DNA of 64,000 bases from Aculops lycopersici (lineage: Eukaryota > Arthropoda > Arachnida > Trombidiformes > Eriophyidae): NCBI GenBank assembly GCA_015350385.1, contig WNKI01000002.1, positions 8,080,404 to 8,144,403 of the forward strand. The letters run 5' to 3'. Under the pieces are notes generated by a model. It was not told the origin of the DNA, did no database searches, and saw nothing but the letters and a program-made list of their open reading frames with translations. Positions 1 through 10,040 of this stretch are shown here, in pieces. The position numbers were made by a program, and so were the translations under genes. Position 1 is the first letter of the stretch. Each line of letters begins with the position of its first letter.

Positions 1-1465
1 ACATTATCATTTGAGCACTAGAACAATTACCTGCGCGCGCCAGATGGATGCAAGTGCTCGCTCCGATCGGACATGAAAAGGATTGGAGGGACAGAGAGTC
101 CACCTCTGAAGCGAGTGGAGCTCGGTGAATGGCCAGGAATCGACAAGTGGCTACGAGGGCTGTGTGTTTAGTGCACGAAGGAGTGGTAATGATGTTGATA
201 CCGTTTGTTTGTCGACCGCTTGGTGACGGTCAATGTCAGAGGCAAGTTTGTTGTCCAGAGTAACAAGCTAAAGGGATGGATGGTCGGGAAAGAGCATGAC
301 ACGAAACGTGACTAGCTTGCGATTCAAGCTCCCAGTTGTCCGAGTCCAGTTAGCTTCTTAGGTAACGAGCAGGTGAGTTTGGCACAACCACCATTAGCAT
401 TGTGTTCATCAGCTACCTGCTTACTCGTCGCTCCATTCGATGAGCTTTGCAATTGGCGAGCATAGAGATTCAATCAGTTTCTTTATGGAAAAAGGCAAAA
501 AGTCAACTTAGCGGCGTGGAGAATCGAGCCGCGTGATCGCGCCGCTGGTTGCCGGTTGCGCCGGATGGTATAATTCAGCTGAACTTTGACTTGCTCACTT
601 CAATTTGCCAACTGGACCCACCGAAACTTGATGGCCCTTTTCATGTTGGAAAACAACTGGATGCAGATGCGACCAACCACACAAAACCAAACTAAAAGAG
701 AGAGATCTAAAGACTGGAAGCGCGTCGAATTGTCTCTGTGTTTTCGTGCTCCAGTTATAATCCAATCGAATCATATCAATTAAGTGGCCAACAGCAACAA
801 GTGGGCGAAGGTGAGCGCTGTGAGTTTCGCAGTTGAGTCATGGAGATTCAGTAGCTTGGTGGTTGGATAATGAAAGAAAGGTCGTGCTCGATCCCCTTGG
901 CAAGTGAACGTCGTTTAGGAGCAACAGAAGAGAGAATTTGCAAAAGACGGTGAAGCAACCACTTGTGGAATCGATGCCGCGCAATCACACAATCGATAAT
1001 CGAAACTCTCAATCTCTTCGATCCCCATCCTGTCGGCCAACCGACTAATGGTTTCTCTTCCTTTCTTCCACTTAAGGCGCCCAACTACCAATTGGAAGAG
1101 GTAGTGAGATGAGCAACCAGTTGGATGATCATGATCAATGGACACAAGCTGCAACAAGTGGCAAGACTCTCGATTGCCCCTTCACATTTCGCGTTAACAA
1201 ACTCTCAACGGATATACAGTTTTAATGGCCTGGTGGACGAAGCATCAGCAGCAAGAGTTCTTTTTGAATTCCTACTTGACTAATAATCTAACTCTCCCAA
1301 TTTACCTCAATCGGGATGGCCAGGCTGCCATAGGAATGGCCGCAAGACGAGTCACTGAGCTCCTCTCTCATTCTGGTGATTAATGGTCGAGTTAGATTTA
1401 GCTATGTGTAGAAGTTAAACTGCAGAAAGCAACTGCCAGTGGAGCTTGTAGCTCCACCATCAATA

Positions 1466-1496
1466 TGAGCAGTAATACTTGGATTATTACTGCTCA
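1466..1496. repeat. Perfect inverted repeat, 12-bp arms with 7-base loop
   Basis: Arms TGAGCAGTAATA (1466-1477) and its complement (1485-1496). A second small hairpin, GGAGCT-TGT-AGCTCC, lies just upstream at 1441-1455. Confidence 0.9.
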
Positions 1497-2643
1497 ATGG
1501 CAGGGATGATCCAGCGAAAGTTTTTGCCTAGTCAGTTTAAGCAGACCAGCCAGCCAACTAACCGACAGACGGACTGACAGAAGCGCCACTAACTTGATTG
1601 CAGCAGAATAGCAGGTGAAGGTAAAGATGAAGGTAATGGGCATAAAGAGGGAAAGAGGAGAGTGGGATCAGCCGCAAGATGGTTTCAATTTCCTCCTGTC
1701 TCGCCGTTGATTGCATCATGAGTCTGACCTCCCGATTCGCGCGCCAAGCTGCCAGACTGCCTGCTTCTACGACTTTGGCAAGACTCTTCTGCTCCCAAGT
1801 CCCGAGGACTCTTGCTATTTTCTACCCTTGAGCAACCTTTAAAATTCCAAGTCTCTGTCTGAGATTCATTAGTAGTCTCGATTGACATTAGATTGTTTCG
1901 ATTTTCGCACTTGAAATTTAGTCTCCCTAAGGCAACAGCTGGTAACCACCTGACGGCGCGCGTCACAAGATTATAACTTCATGTGGTTGCACAAAAGTCA
2001 ATCATTCGAATCGGAAGAAAACCTTCTTTGTTTGTCGTTGTTTCTGCGGTCGTCTTTAGCTGTTATCACATACAGACACTAGCAACTATAGATGAACTGT
2101 CATCTTTTGGCCAACCGCGCCAAATGATTCTGTGAAACATATGCAACTCCCTATTCTGGATTCGGCCGGCTGCCTCGCCGCTACCAAAATCAAGCGCTCG
2201 CACAGGTGAGCACAGGTAGTTAACAAGGTTAGGCACAATCAGAGAACCACTAAGCAAATGATGCGGAAAACAATGACCGGGAGCAGTGAAATGAAATGAA
2301 AAAGTTAACTGGTTACTCTGAACCCAGCCTTAGGGCAAACGATTGAACCAAGTGGAGTCGGTTAGTTGGTTCGTTTGGTGGACAAGCAAATGTTTCAATC
2401 TTAAAGCTAGAAGGAGAAATACAGTGACAGGTGGCCGGTCAGGCGGAATCTGAATGAATCACACAATTTTCAAATTATTGTTTCCCCTCAACCAAGTTTT
2501 AGTCTCTGCCAGTCGAGCGGCCAGTAGTTTCAACTGTAGCGAGTGACTTTTCTGTAGTTGAAAGAGAACTCTCTCGCTTTCAAATAAACTGAATGGGAAG
2601 CTCGCCGGCCGTCAAGCTATCCTTAAAGCGGATATAGTCGAAA

Positions 2644-2662
2644 AGAGAGAGAGAGAGAGAGA
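2644..2662. repeat. (GA)n microsatellite
   Basis: An uninterrupted GA dinucleotide run, one of at least eight GA/CT runs in the window. Confidence 0.9.
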
Positions 2663-3574
2663 AAGACGGAAACACAATGATAATAATAACACACACAAAC
2701 AGATAGAAGTCGCTCGTCTGGCCAGCGAGCGGACTCGAGGTAATTGAAGGAGCAATCAGATGGGCAATGAGTCGTGTGTGTTTGTGTGCGTTTGAATTGC
2801 GCAACGCAATGTGTGTGCAGCAGCTGCCACTTGTTGCTACGTCCGCTTTTCCCTGGCTCGGATTGGTTGCATTGGAGTCGCCGCCAACCTGTGGCATCTC
2901 GCCCACACGAGGCCGAGCAAATTGAATTGTTTCGCAGACTGTTTTCCGTTGTTGTTGTTGTCGCCGTTTTAGCTTTCGTTTTTGTTTTTCAGTGTTGCTA
3001 GTTTTGCATTTGCAACAACTTTTCATCCACAACCCAATCCAGAGTTTAATACAACTAACGAGCCTCCTGAGCCACTCGAGCAACTTGCCCTCAGCGGCGA
3101 CTCCACCGGCAAGCGAGTGAGTGAGTGGAAAATAAAGGACCGAGTGCCGGGCCATAGTTGACGCACGATAATAGATACGCACAGGTAAGTTTGGTCGTGT
3201 GGCAAGTGGGCATAAGTTTGCTCACTAACCGTATGACTGAATGACTGGCTGGCTGGCTGGCTTGCAGCCTCAGTTAACAAAAGCACAAACTACAAATTTG
3301 AACTCTCCTCTTCCATGAGGCACACCGACCAAATTAAAACTCCAAAACTTTGGCCTTTCCTTGAGAGAGAGAGAGAATCTGCTATCCCGCGTGCGAGAGT
3401 TTAAAAGTTTTGAGCAAATTTGCATAAACTCTCACTCAATGGAGAATCACGAGGTAAAGCGATCACTTTGCATCGGATAACATCGCATCGCTTTGCCTCG
3501 CCGCACTGCACCGCGCCAAGACCATTTTGCTGTTGCTTGACGCGATGGGCTTGTGGCACGAACTCGCTCATTCG

Positions 3575-3623
3575 TCCATCTATCCGTCCATCCATCTCGC
3601 TATCCATCCATCCATCCATCCAA
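3575..3623. repeat. TCCA/TCTA tetranucleotide repeat
   Basis: Imperfect repeats of TCCA with TCTA and TCTC variants. It accounts for the Ile/His/Pro/Ser-repetitive open frames seen in all three frames here, which I therefore do not call as genes. Confidence 0.85.
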
Positions 3624-5242
3624 TTCACTGTCGATTGGTCGGCGCAAACGATTTCCTCTTTTTCCTCTCACAAAGTGTTCCCTCAAAAAAAAACTCGCCA
3701 GCTCATCGGTCTTTGCTCGAGCTCGACGAGAAGGCTTCTCATGATGCAGCAGCCACTTGGCCAAAAACATTCTTCCGTCTCGTTTCTCCTCTACCTATTC
3801 ACTTTCACGCCTTAAAACAACCGAACGTCACCTCGCCTCGCATCTATCGAATACTTGAAGCTGGAATCAATTTTGCATCCAATTCAGAGAGGCAAGCGAC
3901 GGCTACGATGGGGTAACAGCAGACATCCAAAATTTCAGCTTGAGTTCCGACAAGTTTAGTGAAACGAAGAGTAACAAAAAAACAGTAAAACAAAATAATC
4001 CCGATGTCGTTGGACAAATTTAGCAATCCTTCTCTTGAATGAAACAAAAATGGAGGAGTAAATGGGAGCTAGTGTTACTTTTCTTAGAATACAAAATGAA
4101 TCAAATAAGGTTTTCTTGAAGTGAGAATAGAGAGCAAAGAAAATAATAATAATAAATTGACGCTCGACTCGAGAAGGTCGCGCTGCATGGCACTTGACTA
4201 TCGACCAACTTGCAGGCAAGTCAAGTCAAACCTTAAACAGACTGACCGACCGACCGACTGGCTAGCTAGCGGTTGCCCACACGCTGAGCACCTTGAATGG
4301 AGACTCCGTTGCGAGTTTGTGTGACTGGTGGTGATGGTGGCAACAAGTGGCTGTGTTGTTGCAACACTTGCTTGCTCGGCCAAGAAATTGGAGAAAACTG
4401 GAGCTCGTCAGATAATAACTTGGCTCAGATCGACAGTGAATTGAGTCAGACGATGAAATGGAATAACGCGCCGACTTTTTGGTGTCGTCGGTCTTGTTTG
4501 TGGACTTGGAGTTTCCAAACTCAATGCCATGGAAAGAACCTAAATTTCAGCTACGCAGGTAACGGTGGCAACAAGTGTTTGTAGCCCGAAGGTCATTTGT
4601 TCCAATCAAACGCCTTTACCTTTCCCCTTCCATTTCCCTTGCTGCCCACGCGCCTCTCTCTCTCTCTATCTCTAGTGTATCAGCTTCATGAACTACAAAT
4701 TCTAATCTAGAAAAACTCCGGAGCTTGCCAAGTGGAGTAAGCCCCACAGATAATTGGTGCCTACGTTGACCAGACGAGAGTGGAGCTCCGTCCCGTTTAG
4801 TCGCGTTAACTTTCTACGACTACGACCGCGCCGACGACAAGTAAATTGATGCTCGGACGCAGCTCTCGTGGGCGCCCATCGCCCGTTTGATGCAATTGGA
4901 ATCACCAATCAACAAACTGGGTTGTTTGTCTGCGGGAGTTTAATTTGTTAGCTTGGCTCGTTAGTCATTGGGGTGGTCTGGCCTCATGTTGCGAGTTAAC
5001 AGTCGAGAGTGTCGATCATTGGTCTCGGTACCTGACTTCTCGGTGTTGCGTCGAGATCATCGAGGCAATATATTGTTCAAAGAAAGGGAGAAGATGGTAT
5101 AGCCAAGATGCCCATTGATCAAATTGATCGATAAGCCTCTAACAGTTTCCGGCCACCGAGTTGGCGAGTGCGTTTCAGAGGAAAACTTACGACTACAACT
5201 GCAATGACGACGAGGAGGAGGAAAGACGCAGAGGAATGAAGT

Positions 5243-5284
5243 TTCTCTCTATCTCTCTCTCTCTCTCTTTCTCTCTATTTCTCT
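5243..5284. repeat. (CT)n microsatellite
   Basis: About 40 bases of nearly pure CT dinucleotides with A and T interruptions. Confidence 0.9.
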
Positions 5285-5826
5285 GTTTGTGCCACCAAAA
5301 GAGTGGCCAAATTAAGGAGCTTAGCATAGGAGAAGAGTAAACCAACCATTTGTTTCCTTTTATTCACGCTTCTCATAACTAGCAGGTATGTGATAGAGAT
5401 TCACTCGTCTCTCTCCCCTCTCTTTCTCTTCATGCTAAAGCGGAAATCATCTTTCAAGACACAGGCATCACTAGAAATACCGTGAGCGAAAGGCAAGAGC
5501 AACCTGTTGTTGTTATGCTCGATAATCAAATGAGAGAGTTACATAAGCAGCAGCGGGAGTAGCCAACAGCGACAACATTGCAATTGGCATACGAGAGGAA
5601 AACTATCTCGACAAGCACGACGACGGCTCGTAGGCGAAACTGTTTGCTGGCTCCCTCGTTCTCGTAGGCGAATCGAGTAGCGGTAATAGCAACAACAACA
5701 GCGGGAATGAAACTCGCGCTCCAGGTAATGGACGGAACTAACAAGAGGAGGCGAGCGAGGTTTCAATTGCTGGCTTGGCGAGCTTGTTGAGTGGCGCCAG
5801 CCAAGTCGAGTCAAGTCTAGTTGAGC

Positions 5827-5832
5827 TTTATT
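5827..5832 (-). terminator. Polyadenylation signal AATAAA of the RecQ5-like gene
   Basis: TTTATT on the plus strand reads AATAAA on the minus strand. It lies about 13 bases past the stop codon of the RecQ5-like gene, which implies a very short 3' UTR. Confidence 0.6.
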
Positions 5833-5845
5833 CTAGCCCGTAGTA

Positions 5846-7747
5846 TCAGAAATGCAGTCGGGCCCTTTTGCGGCAATAATCGCACGATTTCCCGCATCCG
5901 TTCACCAGGCGACCGAGGGATTTATCGCCCAGCGCAAACTCTCTGGCCAAGACCAAATGCCGACACCTGTTGGACATCCGGCAATACTCAACCATCTTGT
6001 CAAATCTTTCCATTGCAGCTCGAGCAGTAATTGCTTTCCTCTTACAAACATCCACACCAAGGGCCTCTGTTTTATCAACGTTATTCTCCATCTCCATATC
6101 CTTTTTGAGTAGAAATGTTATTGCACTTTGATCAGTCTGTGAGTAGTACAGGCGACAGTAAGCCTCCTTGCCATCACGACCTGCACGTCCGGATTCTTGG
6201 TAATAGTTGGCCAACGATTGCGACATATTGAAGTGGACGACAACTCGAACATTCGGCTTGTCTATTCCCATGCCAAATGATATTGTTGCGCAAATAACCA
6301 AAACCCTCTCCTCCATCCAAAGTTTCTCAATCTCAGCTCGCTCTTTGTTGTTCAAGCCCGAGTGATAGGGTCGCGCTGGAATTCCTTTCATGCTCAATTG
6401 AGCCGCCACATCCTCGCAATTGACTTTGGTTCTACAATAGATGATACCAACCCCCAGCGACTTCTTAACAGGTGGCTGGTGGGCCATCTCAAAGGGATCA
6501 ATTTCAACAGAATTCTTTATCGGCTTCTTCAATGCCTGGGGTGGCTTTTGCAATCCCACTTTTGTTCGTGTATCTTGTGTTCCTTCCTCGTCGCTGTCGC
6601 ATAAATCTATTACTTCAATAGATTTTGCTTTAGCCTTTACAAGGTCGGCCTCTGTTTTAGTCTTAAAGAATGAGGTTATCTTTGCCACTTCAGGTACCAT
6701 GATAACAGGCGGCGATTTTTTGGCCCTAACTTTCTTCTCACCTTTCTCAGTTATTGGTGGCAGTAGTGACTCAACTGCAAACAAGTCCGCAGCCGACATA
6801 AATTGACTTGATTTTGAAGTAATAGTCAAATTCTTTGAGTCTATCACAGTTTCTGGTGCATGCTTTGCAGATTTCTTCTTGAGATTCGGGTTTCCTCCAT
6901 GCGACTTGCGTTTCTTACTCACTAATGGATCTAGCTTCAAACAATCCATAACAAACTCGCTCAAATCATTGATAACTCCCTTCTCAAGTTTGTCAGTATG
7001 TATCACGTCGTAGAATAAGTTTTCCCTAAATGCCGAGGCTATAATTTTCTTTGGTTCCCTGAGATTTAATACATTTAAAATATCCGTTAAAACCTTTCCA
7101 GTTGCGGTGGCAGTTAAAGCTATGATTGGTACATTCGGATAGCTACGCCTTAGTTGACCCAACTTCAAATAGTCCGGTCTAAACTCATGACCCCAACTTG
7201 AGACACAATGCGCCTCGTCGATGGCGAATAGCTTGAGTGTTTTCTTTTTGTTCATCAGAGTTAGATATGGTTGAAAGTGATCAGAGCAAAGAGTCTCAGG
7301 TGTGATGTATAATAATCTCAACTTTGTATCCTTATTCTTTAGCTCAGTCTTAACTTGCGTATTCCATGTTTTGGTCATATGAGAATTGATTGTGGCACAT
7401 GGAATGCCAAGTTTATGTGCATTGGATATCTGATTACTTATTAGTGCCACCAAGGGAGAGACGATGATTGCTAGTCCATGATTATTGAATAGAGCAGGTA
7501 GCTGATAGATGAGAGACTTTCCACTACCTGTTGGTAGACTAACAAATAGATCACGTTCGAACTTGCAGGCCTCCATGATGGCATCGCGTTGCAGCTGGGT
7601 TCTAAATCCATCGTGCTTGAAAACCTTCAACAATATCTCATTAATAGAGGTAAAGTCAATACTCTTGGACTCGGTGACATTTGCATAAGGCTCAGTCGAG
7701 GTGACAGACTTGGGTAATGTCTTACTTTCATCTTGTTCCGTTGGCAT
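5846..7747 (-). CDS. RECQL5: RecQ5-type ATP-dependent DNA helicase, canonical copy
   Basis: An intronless 633-residue superfamily 2 helicase of the RecQ family, closest by eye to RECQL5. Such enzymes unwind 3'-5' and restrain recombination at replication forks. Visible motifs are Walker A PTGSGKS (72-78), DEAH (177-180) with the RecQ aromatic-rich loop SSWGHEFRP (183-191), TATAT (212-216), SFGMGIDKPNVR (490-501) and QESGRAGRDG (517-526). A zinc-binding module follows, with Cys595, 618, 622 and 625. Between the two RecA lobes is a basic, disordered insert of about 150 residues (roughly 275-428) holding a PIP-like ITSFF (357-361) and a SUMO-interaction-like VIDL followed by acidic residues (379-388). 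The protein stops right after the zinc module, so the long RECQL5 C-terminal tail (KIX, SRI) is absent, as in the short human isoform. It is the last of three tandem copies and the only one with canonical catalytic motifs. Confidence 0.9.
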   Translation of the reverse strand: MPTEQDESKTLPKSVTSTEPYANVTESKSIDFTSINEILLKVFKHDGFRTQLQRDAIMEACKFERDLFVSLPTGSGKSLIYQLPALFNNHGLAIIVSPLVALISNQISNAHKLGIPCATINSHMTKTWNTQVKTELKNKDTKLRLLYITPETLCSDHFQPYLTLMNKKKTLKLFAIDEAHCVSSWGHEFRPDYLKLGQLRRSYPNVPIIALTATATGKVLTDILNVLNLREPKKIIASAFRENLFYDVIHTDKLEKGVINDLSEFVMDCLKLDPLVSKKRKSHGGNPNLKKKSAKHAPETVIDSKNLTITSKSSQFMSAADLFAVESLLPPITEKGEKKVRAKKSPPVIMVPEVAKITSFFKTKTEADLVKAKAKSIEVIDLCDSDEEGTQDTRTKVGLQKPPQALKKPIKNSVEIDPFEMAHQPPVKKSLGVGIIYCRTKVNCEDVAAQLSMKGIPARPYHSGLNNKERAEIEKLWMEERVLVICATISFGMGIDKPNVRVVVHFNMSQSLANYYQESGRAGRDGKEAYCRLYYSQTDQSAITFLLKKDMEMENNVDKTEALGVDVCKRKAITARAAMERFDKMVEYCRMSNRCRHLVLAREFALGDKSLGRLVNGCGKSCDYCRKRARLHF

Positions 7748-8118
7748 GGTTAGATCAGCAAAGTTTTATAGCTGATGTAGGCATCCAAAAATGCGTAAAC
7801 TTGGAGTATCACTTATAATATCAAGTTAAGTAGAATAGTTTGATATAAAATTAAGTTGGGAGTTCCATTTTAAACTCTTGTTTGTTGAATAGATGATAGA
7901 CTTGGCCAGCCTAAATCAGTCTGTTTTGAGTTTGTTTTTATTTTATAGCGAGAGACAAACAGTCAAATGGCGTCTCGCACATGTTTGTTGCGTTTAACTT
8001 TAAAGCTGCCGCAGGGTCTGTCACCGGTTACCTGCACTCCAACTCTATTCTATAGATTCTAACCGCTCAGCGGATGTCACTTGTTCATTTAAGTTAGATT
8101 GGATTCTTAATACCGGTG
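7748..8118. other. Spacer between RecQ copies 1 and 2
   Basis: 370 bases without a supported ORF. It must hold the 3' end of the middle RecQ gene and the promoter of the canonical copy. A minus-strand splice-donor-like word (CAG followed by GTAAC) lies near 8025, and a similar word occurs in the next spacer near 9975, so the flank may have been duplicated together with the genes. Confidence 0.5.
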
Positions 8119-9597
8119 CTACCATTCCAATGCCAACATGTTTGGAGGCACCGCTGATCTGATTGGCTGATATATTTGATTCCACTTTATGACAGTGTAT
8201 CTTGCTCTACAATTGTCGCATTGGTCATAACAGTTGTGGAAGGAACTTGCCACCAGGCGATTGGGAGCAAATTCCTCGGCTAGAACCTGATGTCTACACT
8301 CTCTTCTCATTTCCATAAATCCAATCATCCTTAGAAATTCAATGTAATCAGCCTCGAGTGTAGCCACTTCCAACTCACGAGAATCTGACTTGTGTATCGC
8401 GACATCCAGTTGACGATTATAGAAGATTGTATCCATAACTCCAATATCATGAGGATCGTAATACAAAATACAATTTGCATGCCTGCCATCTCTTCCTGGT
8501 CGGCCGCAGAGCTGATAATAGTTGGATAGGGAAAAGGGAGTTGAGAAGAGTATGACTAATCTCACATTTGGATGATGGATACCAAGACCAAACGAGTTTA
8601 AAGCGCACATAACTCGTGTTTCTCCACTAATCCAGGATCTCATATTATGAGCTAAATCAGCAACATCCATACTAGAGTGATATTTGGCGGCTGGTATGTG
8701 AGCACGATCGTTGAGGTAACTGGTAACGCGATCACAACTTTGTATGGATCGAAAGAAGATTATTGCTAGTCCTGGTTTGATTAGGAAGCGCAACAAGTGT
8801 CCTCTCATGTCGAGAAGCTTTGAGTTGTATCCAGTATTGATTGTTATCACTTGGCGATATAAATACACTCGCATATCCGAGTCTATGATCTCCTTTGGCG
8901 ACTTAAGTCGCAGAAACGACTTTATCTCATCCATGAGTGTCGAAGTTCCAACTGAAGTAAGAGCAACAATGGGCACACTTGGAAATATGTCACGTATTTG
9001 TCCTAATTTCCGATAATGAGGTCTGAAATCCGGGTTAAATTTTACGCATTGAGCCTCATCGATTGCTATCAATTTCAAGAGATTGTGTTGATTGATGATA
9101 TTCAAGGTTGGACGAAATTTGTCCGACAGCAAAGTCTCCGGTGTTACATAGAGTATTCTTATTTGGCAATCCTCTCTTTCCAACTCGCCCATAACTCTAG
9201 CATTGAATATGGACTGAGAGTTTACGGTAGTCGACTGGTGGATACCTAGAGCATGTAGGTGGCTTAGCTGATTGTTTATCAGCGCAATATGTGGAGAAAC
9301 CACAATGGTCAAGCCGCGATTATGTAACAAAGCGGGAACTTGATAAACAAGTGATTTTCCACTGTTTGGTGGCAAACTGACCAAAAGATCTCGATCAAAC
9401 CCACTCACTAGATGGATTGCTTCTTGTTGATGGTTGGACTTGTAAAGTCGGTGACCGAAGATAGTCGAGAGCACCCCATAAACTGAGTCGTAATTTCTTG
9501 CTGGCGCAACAGTCTGCGGTGGGGCCAGTGCATTCAGAGTAGGCCAGACAATGTTGAGGTAATTGGAACAAAGAGTACATGAGTTGGAAGCCGACAT
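8119..9597 (-). CDS. Diverged RecQ5 paralogue, copy 2 (Walker A and DEAQ variants)
   Basis: An intronless 492-residue RecQ-family protein, clearly related to its neighbours across both RecA lobes and the zinc module. Walker A reads PPNSGKS (76-82): the phosphate-binding GKS remains, but the usual TG before it is PN. Motif II is DEAQ (180-183) rather than DEAH, and the aromatic-rich SSWGH loop is missing (it reads CVKFNPDFRP). Motif III is LTSVGT instead of LTATAT. Motif VI keeps both arginines (GRPGRDG, 365-371). The zinc cysteines survive (434, 456, 460, 463). There is no inter-lobe insert. An intact frame with selective retention of zinc ligands and arginine fingers argues for a functional protein with altered or lost unwinding rather than a pseudogene. 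Which DNA role it has cannot be told from sequence. Confidence 0.8.
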   Translation of the reverse strand: MSASNSCTLCSNYLNIVWPTLNALAPPQTVAPARNYDSVYGVLSTIFGHRLYKSNHQQEAIHLVSGFDRDLLVSLPPNSGKSLVYQVPALLHNRGLTIVVSPHIALINNQLSHLHALGIHQSTTVNSQSIFNARVMGELEREDCQIRILYVTPETLLSDKFRPTLNIINQHNLLKLIAIDEAQCVKFNPDFRPHYRKLGQIRDIFPSVPIVALTSVGTSTLMDEIKSFLRLKSPKEIIDSDMRVYLYRQVITINTGYNSKLLDMRGHLLRFLIKPGLAIIFFRSIQSCDRVTSYLNDRAHIPAAKYHSSMDVADLAHNMRSWISGETRVMCALNSFGLGIHHPNVRLVILFSTPFSLSNYYQLCGRPGRDGRHANCILYYDPHDIGVMDTIFYNRQLDVAIHKSDSRELEVATLEADYIEFLRMIGFMEMRRECRHQVLAEEFAPNRLVASSFHNCYDQCDNCRARYTVIKWNQIYQPIRSAVPPNMLALEW

Positions 9598-10040
9598 CTT
9601 GATTCGAGTGAGTTGATGATGATTGAGATAATAATCAGGTGATCACTCGGATGTTTTCATTTATAATTTATTATTGTTTCAACTCAATACGATTGTTTCC
9701 ATAGTTGAGATTTTCTCATTACCCACAATTCACGGTCAAGGAGAGCGAATCAAATGTCTGCTGCTCTTTTCTGAATCCATGCCGTTGCACAGACTAAAGG
9801 GGATAATTTTTCATTGTTGTTTTGTCCCTTTAAAAACCACTTTCAGTCAGGGAGTTTTATGACGTCCATCACTCAACACAGAAAGTCATCTTTTGTCATG
9901 CAAACATTAAGTGCTGCAAATGTAGCGTAGCGTGAAACGCTCATGAGAATGCACTCGTGTAGTTCTCGCTGGTTACCTGCACCTGCCCCACTGTAGCTTA
10001 ATCTAATACTAAAGCGCCGTTTTGGCGTTAGTTCGATTTT
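9598..10040. other. Spacer between RecQ copies 2 and 3
   Basis: 443 bases with no supported ORF, containing the promoter region of copy 2 and the 3' end of copy 3. A minus-strand CAG/GTAACC donor-like word occurs near 9975. Confidence 0.5.

Larger units (their letters stand above)
1..5826. other. Non-coding left flank with microsatellites and splice-donor-like words
   Basis: I find no convincing protein-coding exon here. The open frames are short, overlap on both strands and have repetitive or biased composition. The stretch has GA/CT runs near 2644-2662, 3363-3374, 4650-4672 and 5243-5284, and a TCCA-type tetranucleotide array near 3575-3623. Good plus-strand splice-donor matches occur at 373 (CAG followed by GTGAGT) and at 3185 (CAG followed by GTAAGT), so untranslated 5' exons of a plus-strand gene are possible. 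A 12-bp perfect hairpin lies at 1466-1496. Confidence 0.6.

Noticed and set aside
2580..3182. 200-codon minus-strand frame
   Set aside because: Crosses a GA microsatellite, has basic low-complexity stretches and overlaps other frames on the plus strand; no domain or conserved motif.
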